A DNA stretch of 64,000 nt from Oceanospirillum linum (GCF_900182785.1 NZ_FXTS01000001.1:248001-312000), one strand, 5' to 3'; counted from the first letter of the stretch, positions 5,802-14,826 are shown. Notes: generated by a model from the sequence alone, not told the origin. Numbers and translations: made by a program.

Positions 5802-6737
5802 TCAGATCTTTTTCAGAACCTTGCGGAACACCGCCAGTTCTTCGTCGGTGAGATCACCAAACACTTTTTCCTGATAGTCTTCTGACAGCTGCCAGTAGGC
5901 TTCGGCCTGATGAGCCCCCTCTTCGGTCAGGGTCAGGTTATCATCCTGCACGCTTATCCAGGCTTTACGCTTTAGCTTTTCAACCGATGGGGCCAGGTCC
6001 TGATCCGGCATCAACAGATAGTCAACCATGGCGCTGAAGCTAACCGAGCCAAGGTCTTTCAGAACCATCAGCAGGTGAGCCTCCGCGACCCGCAAGCCAC
6101 TTGCCTGCTGCATCGGCCAATAGCCACGCTGATAGCGTTTTACCGCACTCAGCATCTGGTAATAGAGGTTGTTATCCAGCATTTTTTCACGATCAGCATC
6201 GGCTTGCTCAGCCGCTGCGGCATCAGCTTCTGCGCTTTTCTGAGCAGCCCCCACATGCGGTACAACCGCAGAGTAAGTACCGCCATGGTACAGCAGTGGT
6301 GCACGACCGTAATCGTCAAAGGCTTCAACTTTACCGATCAGAATCCAGTGGTCACCCCCATCAACTTTGTCATAGTTCGCGCACTGAAAACGAGCGGCGC
6401 AGTCCGTCAGCAGCGGCGCATCACCCAGACCTTTCCCGTAATCAATGCTGGAGAACTTGTCATCAGACGGGCGGGCGAAGTGGTTGGAGATATCGATCTG
6501 ATCCGCCGCCAGCACGTTCACGGCAAAATGACTGGCATTATCAAAAATCTCAACACTGCCGGAGTTTTTCATGATGCTCCACAATACCAGCGGCGGATCA
6601 AGGGAAACGGAGTTAAAGCTGTTTGCGGTAACACCTGCCTGCTGTCCATCTTTAGCAGTGGCAGTAATTACGGTGACGCCGGTGGCGAAGTTGCCCAAAG
6701 CACGGCGAAATGCTTTCGGGTCAAATGCAGTAGTCAT
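5802..6737 (-). CDS. p-Hydroxyphenylacetate 3-hydroxylase reductase C1, paralogue 2 (flavin reductase + MarR-like domain)
   Basis: 311 residues, the length of the Acinetobacter baumannii C1 reductase (about 315). Residues 1-165 are the flavin reductase domain: FRRALGNFATGVTVITA, GVTANSFNSVSLDPPLVLWS, HFARPSDDKF and GDHWILIGKV. Residues 190-311 are a winged-helix MarR-like domain, which in C1 senses the substrate and stimulates FMN reduction. C1 supplies reduced FMN to the C2 oxygenase. A second, similar gene lies 417 bases upstream; identity is high in the flavin domain and lower in the sensor domain. The start at 6737 has AAGG 8 bases upstream. Its own promoter probably lies in the intergenic region, since a terminator separates it from the upstream pair. 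Confidence 0.88.
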   Translation of the reverse strand: MTTAFDPKAFRRALGNFATGVTVITATAKDGQQAGVTANSFNSVSLDPPLVLWSIMKNSGSVEIFDNASHFAVNVLAADQIDISNHFARPSDDKFSSIDYGKGLGDAPLLTDCAARFQCANYDKVDGGDHWILIGKVEAFDDYGRAPLLYHGGTYSAVVPHVGAAQKSAEADAAAAEQADADREKMLDNNLYYQMLSAVKRYQRGYWPMQQASGLRVAEAHLLMVLKDLGSVSFSAMVDYLLMPDQDLAPSVEKLKRKAWISVQDDNLTLTEEGAHQAEAYWQLSEDYQEKVFGDLTDEELAVFRKVLKKI

Positions 6738-7005
6738 AATAGGGGCCTTGGTTTTTCACTAAACATGTCTGAACTTATTATGTTTTTATCCGGTATGACC
6801 GCTAACAACAGCGTTGCCGCCGGATAGGCTTACAGCAAAGAAGTTAACGGACAGCCGAAGAAACAGCGCGGTATAACGCAGTAAGCTGCTTCACAGGGCG
6901 GGTAGCATTTATGAATAGCAGGTCGTTGTCCAGCCCTGTTTTATCTGACTTCGCTAACATCGACTAAAGTCGGACAAAACACGGTTCCGACAGGATAAAA
7001 AGACC

Positions 7006-7032
7006 AAAAAAAGCCCGGTTACAAAACCGGGC
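7006..7032 (-). terminator. Rho-independent terminator of the C2-C1 transcript
   Basis: Arms GCCCGGTT (7013-7020) and AACCGGGC (7025-7032) with a 4-base loop. On the minus strand they are followed by seven T residues (7012-7006). It ends the 8173-9339/7155-8078 operon. Within the 417-base gap 6738-7154 this and the hairpin at 7119 are the only features seen, apart from the presumed promoter of the downstream paralogue. Confidence 0.88.
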
Positions 7033-7118
7033 AAACTCAGACCAGGTATATTCCGAATGCAGTAGGGGTTAAAGCATTCAGGCCCGGCTCAGACACAATG
7101 AAGATCATCGATGCGGAT

Positions 7119-7139
7119 GGTGCTGATGGAATCAGCACC
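7119..7139. repeat. Nine-base-pair hairpin downstream of C1
   Basis: GGTGCTGAT / ATCAGCACC with a GGA loop. It has no T run on either strand, so it is not a classic terminator. It could stabilise the mRNA 3' end or be a protein site. Confidence 0.4.
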
Positions 7140-7154
7140 AACCCTGAAAACCGG

Positions 7155-8078
7155 TCAGACCGCCTCTAATACCTTGCGGAACGTTGCTAACTCTTCCTCA
7201 GAAAACTGTCCAAAAACCTCATCCTGACGTTCACTGGCGACTCGCCATAGGGTTTCCGCCTGCTCTGCACCGGCTGAAGTCAGGCTTAACTGACCACCCT
7301 GCTGGGTCAGCCAGCCTTTGCGGCATAACGTCTCAACAGCGCCGTGAAGATCGTTATCCGGCATACCGATACGCTCTTCCAGATCCTGAGTTGCCAGGGA
7401 GCCAAAATCATTCAGGGTTAGTAGCATACGGGCTTCAATGGTGCGCAGACCGGTGGCCAGCTGCAGCGGCTGATAACCGGACTGATAGCGCTTAACCGCC
7501 TGAAGCATCTGATAATACAGATTGCTTGCCAGACGCTTGTCATTCTTTTCCTGACCCGCATCCGTTGCTTCAGAATCTTTTGGTTTAGCACCGGCATGGG
7601 GAATCACCGCGGAATACGCGCCACCATGATAGAGCAGAGGTGCGCGGCCATAATCATCATAAGCGACAACCTTACCCACCAGAATCCAGTGATCACCACC
7701 ATCCAGTTTCTGGTAGCTCTCACACTGGAAGCGCGCCGAACAGTCCGGCAGTAAAGGCGCATCACCCAGGCCTTTTTCGTACTCGATATCGGCAAACTTA
7801 TCATCAGACGGGCGGGCAAAATGGTTCGATACCGGAATTTGGTCTGCCGCCAGAATATTCACGGCAAAATGGCTGGCGTTGTCGAAAACCTCAACGCTAC
7901 CGGAGTTTTTCATGATGCTCCACAATACCAGTGGCGGCTCCAGGGAAACCGAGTTAAAGCTGTTGGCCGTGACACCGGTTTGGACACCTTCAGGTGTACA
8001 CGCGGTAATAACCGTGACACCCGTGGCAAAGTTACCCAGCGCGCGACGAAAATCCCGTGGGTCAAATTCAGTACTCAT
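7155..8078 (-). CDS. p-Hydroxyphenylacetate 3-hydroxylase reductase C1 (flavin reductase + MarR-like domain)
   Basis: 307-residue reductase with the same two-domain plan as its downstream paralogue. The flavin domain has FRRALGNFATGVTVITAC, GVTANSFNSVSLEPPLVLWS and GGDHWILVGKV. A MarR-like substrate-sensing domain runs from about residue 185 to the end. The frame is open for 59 more codons upstream, but those encode cysteine- and arginine-rich residues foreign to the family. ATG 8078 gives the conserved N-terminus MSTEFDPRDF. The gene follows the C2 oxygenase by 94 bases, probably on one mRNA, and is closed by the terminator at 7006-7032. It is the likelier dedicated partner of C2 because of this linkage. 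Confidence 0.88.
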   Translation of the reverse strand: MSTEFDPRDFRRALGNFATGVTVITACTPEGVQTGVTANSFNSVSLEPPLVLWSIMKNSGSVEVFDNASHFAVNILAADQIPVSNHFARPSDDKFADIEYEKGLGDAPLLPDCSARFQCESYQKLDGGDHWILVGKVVAYDDYGRAPLLYHGGAYSAVIPHAGAKPKDSEATDAGQEKNDKRLASNLYYQMLQAVKRYQSGYQPLQLATGLRTIEARMLLTLNDFGSLATQDLEERIGMPDNDLHGAVETLCRKGWLTQQGGQLSLTSAGAEQAETLWRVASERQDEVFGQFSEEELATFRKVLEAV

Positions 8079-8172
8079 GGTTGTTGTCCTGTTCTTGCTT
8101 TTATTCTGAGAAGAGTCGCAGAAAGAGAAAAGAGATAGCGATCTGCCGGAGCACCTCCGGCAGAACGGCGAT

Positions 8173-9339
8173 TTACAGCAGAGACGGATCAGGCTCAAGA
8201 CCCAACAGCTCACGGCCAATAATTTGTGCGCAAACATCATAATCGGTGTAAGCATGGGCTGCGGTCATATTGGACTCGCGCCACAGGCGTTGACCTTCAC
8301 GGTCGGCATACCAGTTAGAGGCTCCCATAACTGCCCACAGGCGGTTAACGGCTTCTACACACATTTTGATGGCATAGGCCTGATTGGTGCGCCAGTGCGC
8401 CAGGGTGTAACGATCAGGATATTCGTGCCGCTCGCCATACTCTTTATGCTCGTTCCAGGTTTTCTCCAGATAAGCACGGGCCGCACACACCTGCTGGTAG
8501 GACTCGGCAATACGCAGCATCGGCGGTACAGAGCCATCCACTTTAGCACCGGTATAGGCCCGGACACGGTTTTTGGTCAGGTCTTTGTAGACTTCGATCA
8601 TACGCTCCGCGACACCCAGGCTCATGGCGGCGAAGCCACAAGCAAAATAAGGGCGATAAGGCGTGTGATAAATTTTACTGTCAGGGTACAGTTCACGACC
8701 TTTATGACGGCCTTCCATCATATCTTTTGCTGCCTGAATACGATGCTCAGGCACAAATACACCTTCGATATGAGCGGTCTTCGTACCGGAGCCCTGCATC
8801 GCAACTGAGTACCAGTCATCAATAATGGTAAATTCGCTACGGGGAATAACGGCAAAACTGTACACTTTCTCATCGTTTACCATGCGGTTCAGACCGACGA
8901 TAATCCAGTCCGCATGATCAACGCCGGAGCTCCACTTCATATCACCGGTAAAGATGATACCGCCCTCAGTTTCTTCGTACTTACCAAAGGGCGCAATGGA
9001 GGAAGACGCGACCGCATCCGGGTTCTCACCCCAGAACTCTTCCTGGGCTTCTTTGCTGAACATCGCCATCTGATGGTTATGGGTACAGAGCAGGCTGTAA
9101 GCCCATGCCGTTGAGCAGCAGGCACCCGCCAGTGCTGCGATACAATCGGTAAATTCCGGCAGTGAGATCTCCAGGCCGCCGTATGCCTTAGGCAGGAAGG
9201 CGCGGTTCAGGCCGATGCCGTGCAGCATGTCGATGTTGTCCTGGGGAATCTTGCGCAGCTCTTCTGTCTTAGTCGCATTAGCACGGATCGCAGGCAGAAT
9301 TTCCTGGAGCTTATCCAGCATTGGGTTGTTCTGTTTCAT
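8173..9339 (-). CDS. p-Hydroxyphenylacetate 3-hydroxylase oxygenase C2
   Basis: 388-residue flavin monooxygenase of the acyl-CoA dehydrogenase fold, closely matching C2 of the two-component hydroxylase from Acinetobacter baumannii. It is about 33 residues shorter at the N-terminus. It uses reduced FMN from C1 and O2 to convert 4-hydroxyphenylacetate to homoprotocatechuate, the substrate of HpaD. Conserved landmarks are LLCTHNHQMAMF (His87, equivalent to C2 His120), WSSGVDHADW (Ser138, equivalent to Ser171), RVRAYTGA and AHAYTDYDVCAQI, with the flavin-site His near residue 362. HsaA-type steroid hydroxylases share the fold but match less well. The 253-base gap to the divergent adenine deaminase must contain the promoters. 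Confidence 0.9.
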   Translation of the reverse strand: MKQNNPMLDKLQEILPAIRANATKTEELRKIPQDNIDMLHGIGLNRAFLPKAYGGLEISLPEFTDCIAALAGACCSTAWAYSLLCTHNHQMAMFSKEAQEEFWGENPDAVASSSIAPFGKYEETEGGIIFTGDMKWSSGVDHADWIIVGLNRMVNDEKVYSFAVIPRSEFTIIDDWYSVAMQGSGTKTAHIEGVFVPEHRIQAAKDMMEGRHKGRELYPDSKIYHTPYRPYFACGFAAMSLGVAERMIEVYKDLTKNRVRAYTGAKVDGSVPPMLRIAESYQQVCAARAYLEKTWNEHKEYGERHEYPDRYTLAHWRTNQAYAIKMCVEAVNRLWAVMGASNWYADREGQRLWRESNMTAAHAYTDYDVCAQIIGRELLGLEPDPSLL

Positions 9340-9592
9340 GAGACTGTACCCACATAATTGTTGTTGTATTCGTTATTAACCGCACCGGGCGGAGGGGCTT
9401 CAGGCCTGAAAGCCTTAACCCGCGTTGATGAATGAATTATGGACGCAAGCCTCATGGCTAAACATGACATTTTCTCGCTAAAAATGGGACTTTTATGTTC
9501 TGCCTGTATTTGTGCAGGCAAACGCTATACTCAATTTCAGACTCATGCACACCAATCCGTTAGAATGACACCATCAGAATTGGAGACCTCAA

Positions 9593-10633
9593 ATGACAGC
9601 GCTAAGCCCTAAAACCCCACCAGAAATCGCTCGCCTGATCCAGGCGCTGCCAAAAGCAGAGCTACATCTGCATATTGAGGGTTCCTTTGAGCCGGAGCTG
9701 ATGTTTGCTATCGCAAAACGGAACCGTATTACGCTTAGCTATGATTCAGTGGAAGCTCTCAAAGAAGCCTACCAGTTCAATAACCTGCAGGAGTTTCTGG
9801 ACCTCTACTATCAGGGGATGAATGTTCTGCAGACCCGTCAGGATTATTATGATCTGACCCGTGCGTATCTGGATAAAGTTCACAGCCAGAATGTGCGCCA
9901 TGTAGAGATTTTCTGGGACCCGCAGGGCCACCTGGAGCGAGGTATCGACTTTGCGACCCAGATTGACGGTATTTTGCAGGCGCTGAAAGAGGCCAGGGCC
10001 CAGCATGGCATCAGTTATCGCCTGATTATGTCCTTTCTGCGTCATCTGCCGGAAGAGAGCGCTTTTGAGACGTTGGAGCTGGCGAAACCTTACCTGGATG
10101 AGATCTATGGCGTAGGCCTGGATTCTTCTGAGATGGGGCATCCGCCGGAGAAGTTTCAGGGTGTATTTGCCGCCTGCCGGGATCTGGGTTTAAGGATCAC
10201 TGCCCACGCCGGTGAAGAAGGCCCGGCAGACTATGTCTGGCAGGCACTGGATCTGCTGCAGGTGGACCGGGTAGATCACGGTAACCGCTCACTGGAAGAT
10301 GACACCCTGATCGAACGGCTGAAAGAGTCCCAGATGGTGCTGACGGTTTGTCCACTGTCGAACCTGAAGCTACAGGTGGTGAAAGATCTGAATGACCACC
10401 CGATTCCGGCCATGCTGCAAGCGGGCCTGAAGGCGACCATCAACTCCGATGATCCGGCTTATTTTGGCGGTTATATGAACGAGAATCTGATGCAGTTGCA
10501 GCAGGCGGTCGGCCTGAGTGCGGACGATATTATCACCCTGACCCGAAACAGTATCGAAGGCAGCTGGGCGGAAGAAGCCCGTAAGAAAGAGCTGTTGGCA
10601 GAGCTGGATCGTGTGGTGGCAGACTTTAGCTAA
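9593..10633 (+). CDS. Adenine deaminase (adenosine deaminase superfamily, Ade type)
   Basis: 346-residue TIM-barrel hydrolase. The metal ligands HLHIEGS (His25, His27), ITAHAGEEGPA and INSDDPAYFGGY are intact. GLDSSEMGHPPEKF near residue 180 is characteristic of the adenine-specific branch (Aah1, PA0148) and not of true adenosine deaminases. It should therefore convert adenine to hypoxanthine in purine salvage. The sequence NNLQEFLDLYYQGM is also typical. An intact GGAG lies 8 bases before ATG 9593. It is monocistronic: a terminator follows at 10660-10716 and the upstream gene is divergent. Adenosine deaminase is the alternative name automatic pipelines would give. Confidence 0.88.
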   Translation: MTALSPKTPPEIARLIQALPKAELHLHIEGSFEPELMFAIAKRNRITLSYDSVEALKEAYQFNNLQEFLDLYYQGMNVLQTRQDYYDLTRAYLDKVHSQNVRHVEIFWDPQGHLERGIDFATQIDGILQALKEARAQHGISYRLIMSFLRHLPEESAFETLELAKPYLDEIYGVGLDSSEMGHPPEKFQGVFAACRDLGLRITAHAGEEGPADYVWQALDLLQVDRVDHGNRSLEDDTLIERLKESQMVLTVCPLSNLKLQVVKDLNDHPIPAMLQAGLKATINSDDPAYFGGYMNENLMQLQQAVGLSADDIITLTRNSIEGSWAEEARKKELLAELDRVVADFS

Positions 10634-10659
10634 CCTCAGGGCAGAAAAAATCAGCTTAT

Positions 10660-10716
10660 AAAAAAGGGCTGGCGGATAAACTGCGGTGCAGTGTATTCGG
10701 CAGCCCTCTCTTTTTT
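10660..10716 (+). terminator. Terminator after adenine deaminase
   Basis: GGGCTG and CAGCCC arms enclose a long, partly paired loop, with A-rich sequence on the left and CTCTTTTTT on the right. Apart from this the gap between 10634 and 10825 shows nothing recognisable. Confidence 0.7.
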
Positions 10717-10825
10717 ACCTGAAAGGTTTGAATCATAACCTTGTTGCTAAGGTTAAGGTTTCCGCCGGGCCTGTTGCGACACTCATAGCCTGGTAATTTG
10801 CGGATTCTCGCTTTAAATCGTTTCA

Positions 10826-11236
10826 TCACACCACCTTTCCTCGCAGAGATTTAATCTGTCCCCGTTGATTTTTCTTATCCATCCGCTTCTTCTGTGAGTT
10901 ACGGCTGGGTTTGGTGGGTCTTCGGGCTTTCTGAATCTTAGTGGCATCCAGAATCAGCGTCTTAAGTCGCTGTAACGCATCTTCCCGGTTCTTCTCCTGA
11001 GTGCGGAACTGCTGCGCTTTAATCACCAGCACACCTTCTTTACTGATCCGGCTGTCTTTCAGTGCCAACAAACGTTCTTTATAGAACTCCGGCAGACTGG
11101 AAGCGGCAATATCGAATCGCAGGTGAATCGCTGATGACACCTTATTCACATTCTGACCACCGGCGCCCTGGGCCCGTATAGCCTGCAGCTCCAGCTCCTC
11201 ATCGGGAATGGTCACTGCATTGGATATCTGTAACAC
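10826..11236 (-). CDS. arfB: Alternative ribosome-rescue factor ArfB (peptidyl-tRNA hydrolase)
   Basis: 136-residue release-factor-like protein. The catalytic GGQ is at residues 26-28 within RAQGAGGQNVNKVSSAIHLR. The C-terminal tail from about residue 105 is very basic (KARRPTKPSRNSQKKRMDKK), as needed to occupy the empty mRNA channel of stalled ribosomes. ArfB hydrolyses peptidyl-tRNA on non-stop complexes, in place of or alongside tmRNA. The length agrees with E. coli YaeJ (140). It is a stand-alone gene, followed at its 3' side by the adenine deaminase terminator region. Confidence 0.92.
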   Translation of the reverse strand: MLQISNAVTIPDEELELQAIRAQGAGGQNVNKVSSAIHLRFDIAASSLPEFYKERLLALKDSRISKEGVLVIKAQQFRTQEKNREDALQRLKTLILDATKIQKARRPTKPSRNSQKKRMDKKNQRGQIKSLRGKVV

Positions 11237-11247
11237 CTGAGTGCTCC

Positions 11248-11295
11248 TTATCGCTGTTTATATTCAGCTGACCTATCGCTGCTTATATTCGGCTA
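11248..11295. repeat. Tandem 25-base direct repeat upstream of arfB
   Basis: Two copies of a unit containing TATCGCTG-T/C-TTATATTC-A/G-GCT, period 25 bases, lie in the 117-base gap between arfB and the DedA-like gene. Its position at the arfB promoter could give two half-sites for a regulator, but no known motif is recognised. Confidence 0.55.
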
Positions 11296-11353
11296 AGCGA
11301 ACAAAAGCTCTGAACCGTCAGCGGTGCGTACGATACGCCCTATCAGTAACATG

Positions 11354-11998
11354 TCAAATATCCGTAGTCGGTATCGCCCGCTTACGGATATCCATCCATA
11401 GCGCCACCAGGAACCAGACGGTCAGAAAAAATGCCAACACTTCCGGTGTTTCAGCGACATACATCACCTCGTCACTCAGTAACGCTGTTCCGGCAATCAG
11501 CAGCAGGTAATAGGGCAGGTTGATCAGGCCAGAGAGCAAGACCACTTTAAAGGGATGTCGGTTTGCGCCTTGGGCAAACATATAGAACGCCAGTGCATTG
11601 GTGTGCAGCATCGCCAGCAGCAGATTACGCAAAGTATAATCCTGATGACCACTGCGGGCTGGATCACCCCAGATCCGACCCAGACCATAGTTAACGCAAG
11701 AGCCTAACGTCGCTGCCGCCACCATCATCAGAGTCAGCCAGAGCATATCGCTGAAGTCTGGCTCAGACAGCACCACGATCACCACAGCAAAAAACTGACC
11801 GGGAAAGTAAAAACCCAGATAGATAATGGACTCAGCCAGAATAATCAATAACAGCAACCAGCTCTGACTATCCCCGAGATTCGACTTCAGCTGCTCAAGC
11901 ATCGCTTCACCGGGGGGAATCCAGCCGATGCTGACCAGCAGTGTCAGTAAACTAAAGGCGATAATGGCAGAAAATGGTAATAGTGAGTAATAGCGCAT
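11354..11998 (-). CDS. DedA-like (VTT-domain) inner-membrane protein
   Basis: 214-residue polytopic membrane protein with about five hydrophobic spans (near residues 8-27, 45-65, 66-82, 85-108, 150-172 and 183-202). The segments AESIIYLGFYFPGQF and ATLGSCVNYGLGRIWG resemble the membrane re-entrant motif and the G-xxx-NYxLGRxxG motif of DedA/SNARE-associated proteins. These are thought to flip undecaprenyl phosphate or other lipids. Similarity is partial, and the usual acidic and arginine residues are not all evident, so the family assignment is moderate. It is followed by the chemoreceptor gene upstream on the same strand, separated by a terminator. Confidence 0.55.
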   Translation of the reverse strand: MRYYSLLPFSAIIAFSLLTLLVSIGWIPPGEAMLEQLKSNLGDSQSWLLLLIILAESIIYLGFYFPGQFFAVVIVVLSEPDFSDMLWLTLMMVAAATLGSCVNYGLGRIWGDPARSGHQDYTLRNLLLAMLHTNALAFYMFAQGANRHPFKVVLLSGLINLPYYLLLIAGTALLSDEVMYVAETPEVLAFFLTVWFLVALWMDIRKRAIPTTDI

Positions 11999-12036
11999 AA
12001 GTATCTCCGGAACTTACAGGCTTTACGCAGGGAAAT

Positions 12037-12070
12037 AAAAAAGGGTTCACGACGCTATGATCGTGAACCC
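12037..12070 (-). terminator. Terminator of the chemoreceptor gene
   Basis: The perfect 10-base arms GGGTTCACGA / TCGTGAACCC (12043-12052 and 12061-12070) are followed on the minus strand by six T residues. Confidence 0.9.
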
Positions 12071-12108
12071 TCTTCAGATTATATCCGCAGACAAAAAACG
12101 ATATGCCC

Positions 12109-14388
12109 TTAGCTCTGATGCTTGTACCTATCAATCACGGTATCCATACCAGCAACAATCATCTCAGAAAGATCACATACTTTATGATATAGCTCCTCAG
12201 CCTTAGCCTGGTCACCGGACTCTTTGGCTTTAACGATCTGCTGAATCAGCTCATGCATCTCAATATGTGGGTTTTCGATCGCTTTAAGATCCGCCTCCTG
12301 ACGGCAGAACTCATGGCCTTCGCCGTAGTACCATTGTCCGAAATCGCAATCATGGGCAGAAACAGCCTGCTGCATGGAGATACTGCCCGCCCCATCCAGG
12401 AAGGTGCGCAGACGCATTTTCCATGCCTGGTGCGCACTACGGGCCACCGCCAGTTCTATGGCCGGATCGTTGCTTACTTTGAAGTGGCGGATAACCCCCA
12501 TCAAAGAGGTTAGCTCTGTACCCATCGCTGAGGTTCTGCGCAAAATCTGGTCAGCGCCGTCTGCACTCTCCTGTGCCCCTTCGGCAATATTTACCACTCT
12601 ATGATTGATATCATCAGAAACCTGGCTCTGCTCTTCTGCAGCGCTGGCGATCTGATAAACGGTGTCATTAATTTGCTGCATACCATCGGTGATCGCCTGT
12701 AATGCATCACCGGATGCATTGGCTACGTCCACCAGTTCCTGTACATGCTCCTGACTGTGGTTGATCACATCGGTAGTGTCCTTAGTTACCTTCAACAGGT
12801 CGGCAATCATGACATTGATCTGGCCGGTTGCTTCCTGGGTACGCTGGGCTAACTGACGCACCTCATCGGCTACCACAGCAAAGCCACGGCCCTGCTCTCC
12901 GGCTCGGGCAGCTTCAATGGCGGCATTTAGTGCTAACAGATTCGTTTGATCGGCAATGCCGTGAATCACATCCAAAATAGTATGGATTTCAGTAGTTTGC
13001 TCATTCACACGATTGATCATATCAACCGTAGAGCCAACATTTTCGGCCATCTCATGGATGGTTCGGATACTCTCTTTTACCGTGGCATAGCTGACACTGG
13101 AGCGCTTGCTGGCTTCTTCAGTAAAGGTTGAAGTACTGGAAGCATGCTGGGCAACCTCCTGTGCCGTGGCGGTCATCTCATTCACCGCCGTGGCCACTTC
13201 ATGGGTATTCACCCGCTGTTTATGGGTTAGCTCAATGGAATGCTCTGTAATATCAAAGAGTTCAGAGCCCGAGCGAGAAACACTGGCCACTGAAGTCATC
13301 AGGTTTTTAATAATACTTTCCACATGGGCGATAAAGCGATTTACAGTTTGCGCAATATCAGCAACTTCATTATTGCCTTCAACATGGATTTTTTGGGTAA
13401 GATCGCCATCGCCGCTGGAGATATTTTCCATCGTCGCCCGCATTAAATCCAAAGGTTTGGTAATTCCACGGGTAATAATAACCGCCAAGATCAAACCAAA
13501 AATGATAAAGGCAACAGCAATCAGCACAGAATCCAGAAAGGAGCGATCCAGCATTGCCAGATAATGATCGCGATCCATCGCAACCTGAACAACCGCTGCG
13601 GGCTGGCCGGAGAAATCGGTTAGAACACCGGCATAAACCGCCACATCACGACCATTGATATCAAGTTGGCGAAATATCTGCTCCCGCTCGCCGGATAAAA
13701 CCTGCTGCAGAAGCTCCGCTGATAGCAGCTGATCACGACCTAAAGTAGACGCATAGTCTTCCAGTCGTCCCTTACCGGGACGGGATACCACAAAGTCGGC
13801 CCCCGTTTCTGACTTCGCCTGATCAAAGAAAAACTGTCCTAATGAAAAACCAAACTCCACCGATCCCCAGTGGCGACCGTCAATCAGCACCGGAGCAACG
13901 CCACGAATACCTAAACCGGCTACGCCTTTTTCGATACCGCTAACGGGCTTAACATCGCGATTAGTCATCACAACCGTTTCACGAAAACCGGACAGGTCAT
14001 CACCGAACTTGGCGGTTTTATGAACCCGGAAATAGGAAGTCGCCGGTGGCTGATGAAACTGAAACTGGCGTAGGCCAAAGTCTGTCTCAAGCTGCTTAAA
14101 GGCCGGTAAGGTACTCAGTTCAAGGGCCGAACGATCACCCTTGATCAAATGTTCTTTAACCTCTTTCTGGTTGGCGGTATAGGTTGCCAGTGCCAGCGCC
14201 AAACGCTCCTCGCTCTTCACTCTATCTTCCAGCTGCCCAAAAAGGCTGACCAATTCCCGACGCTCGGCCTCCTCAATAATCAGCTTCATATCCGTCAGAA
14301 GCAGAGGGATGACAATGCCACAAACCAGTAACATAAAAAGGCCAAACCCCAGAACCAGACGCGTTCTTATCCGTAAACGACTGAACAT
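12109..14388 (-). CDS. Methyl-accepting chemotaxis protein with CZB zinc-sensing domain
   Basis: 759-residue chemoreceptor. TM1 is at about 10-32 and a large periplasmic double-Cache-type sensor at about 35-285. TM2 is near 288-308, followed by HAMP and a long cytoplasmic coiled coil whose tip reads IADQTNLLALNAAIEAARAG EQGRGFAVVADEVRQLAQ. The extra C-terminal CZB domain (about 645-755) has AHQAWKMRLRTFLDG, HDCDFGQWYYGEG and HIEMHE, giving the His3-Cys zinc site (His653, Cys near 681, His near 708 and 712). CZB domains sense hypochlorous acid or zinc, so this receptor could combine an external ligand with an internal redox cue. It is monocistronic with its own terminator; no che genes are in the window. 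Start ATG 14388. Confidence 0.9.
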   Translation of the reverse strand: MFSRLRIRTRLVLGFGLFMLLVCGIVIPLLLTDMKLIIEEAERRELVSLFGQLEDRVKSEERLALALATYTANQKEVKEHLIKGDRSALELSTLPAFKQLETDFGLRQFQFHQPPATSYFRVHKTAKFGDDLSGFRETVVMTNRDVKPVSGIEKGVAGLGIRGVAPVLIDGRHWGSVEFGFSLGQFFFDQAKSETGADFVVSRPGKGRLEDYASTLGRDQLLSAELLQQVLSGEREQIFRQLDINGRDVAVYAGVLTDFSGQPAAVVQVAMDRDHYLAMLDRSFLDSVLIAVAFIIFGLILAVIITRGITKPLDLMRATMENISSGDGDLTQKIHVEGNNEVADIAQTVNRFIAHVESIIKNLMTSVASVSRSGSELFDITEHSIELTHKQRVNTHEVATAVNEMTATAQEVAQHASSTSTFTEEASKRSSVSYATVKESIRTIHEMAENVGSTVDMINRVNEQTTEIHTILDVIHGIADQTNLLALNAAIEAARAGEQGRGFAVVADEVRQLAQRTQEATGQINVMIADLLKVTKDTTDVINHSQEHVQELVDVANASGDALQAITDGMQQINDTVYQIASAAEEQSQVSDDINHRVVNIAEGAQESADGADQILRRTSAMGTELTSLMGVIRHFKVSNDPAIELAVARSAHQAWKMRLRTFLDGAGSISMQQAVSAHDCDFGQWYYGEGHEFCRQEADLKAIENPHIEMHELIQQIVKAKESGDQAKAEELYHKVCDLSEMIVAGMDTVIDRYKHQS

Positions 14389-14592
14389 ATAACCTACCTC
14401 AAAAAAAGAAAGCTAATATAACTTAATCTAATTCTATCGTTTCTTATAAAGAGCACAATCTAACAGGTGAGAAAAACGTATTATTAAGCGACAAGCGATG
14501 CAAAAAGCGCCATAACCAAAAAAAGCAGGCAGGATGGATTCAGAAAATGACCGGAAAAGAGCTGGCAGCGTCAGAAAGCAGGCATTAAATAA

Positions 14593-14826
14593 TCAACGGC
14601 CCTCCTTCAAGGGCTCTAACAGCGCTTCCAGTCCATGAATTTGTAACTCCAGCATCAGCGCCAGCAGTTTACCCAGCTCTCCCTTTGGAAATCCTTGTTT
14701 ACTGAACCAAAGTAAATAGGGCTCAGGCAGATCAGCCAGAACACGCCCCTTATATTTTCCAAAGGGCATTTTCGTACGAGCTAGTTTTAACAGGTGTTCC
14801 TGATCAAAATTTAACTCGGGTAACAT
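14593..14826 (-). CDS. DUF3820 family protein
   Basis: 77-residue protein matching the DUF3820 family, sometimes labelled quorum-sensing-regulated virulence factor. The core is KMPFGKYKGRVLADLPEPYL LWFSKQGFPKGELG, with the invariant MPFGKYKG...LPxxYLxWF pattern. The biochemical role is unknown; the motif also occurs fused to exonuclease domains. It is monocistronic. The gap 14389-14592 on its 3' side shows no terminator with a clear T run. Confidence 0.85.
   Translation of the reverse strand: MLPELNFDQEHLLKLARTKMPFGKYKGRVLADLPEPYLLWFSKQGFPKGELGKLLALMLELQIHGLEALLEPLKEGR

Noticed and set aside
5689..5874. 61-codon frame overlapping the end of the HipB-like gene, as a HipA remnant
   Set aside because: It reads through the terminator palindrome and into the antisense of the reductase gene, with no kinase resemblance.
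6075..6827. Long plus-strand open frames opposite the flavin reductase gene (also 7640-8255 opposite its paralogue)
   Set aside because: They are antisense to conserved reductase sequence, have no family resemblance and lack ribosome sites; they arise from codon bias of the real genes.
8079..8255. N-terminal extension of the C1 reductase (59 codons)
   Set aside because: The residues are Cys/Arg-rich and foreign to the family. The conserved protein starts at ATG 8078, and the extension overlaps the oxygenase stop region.
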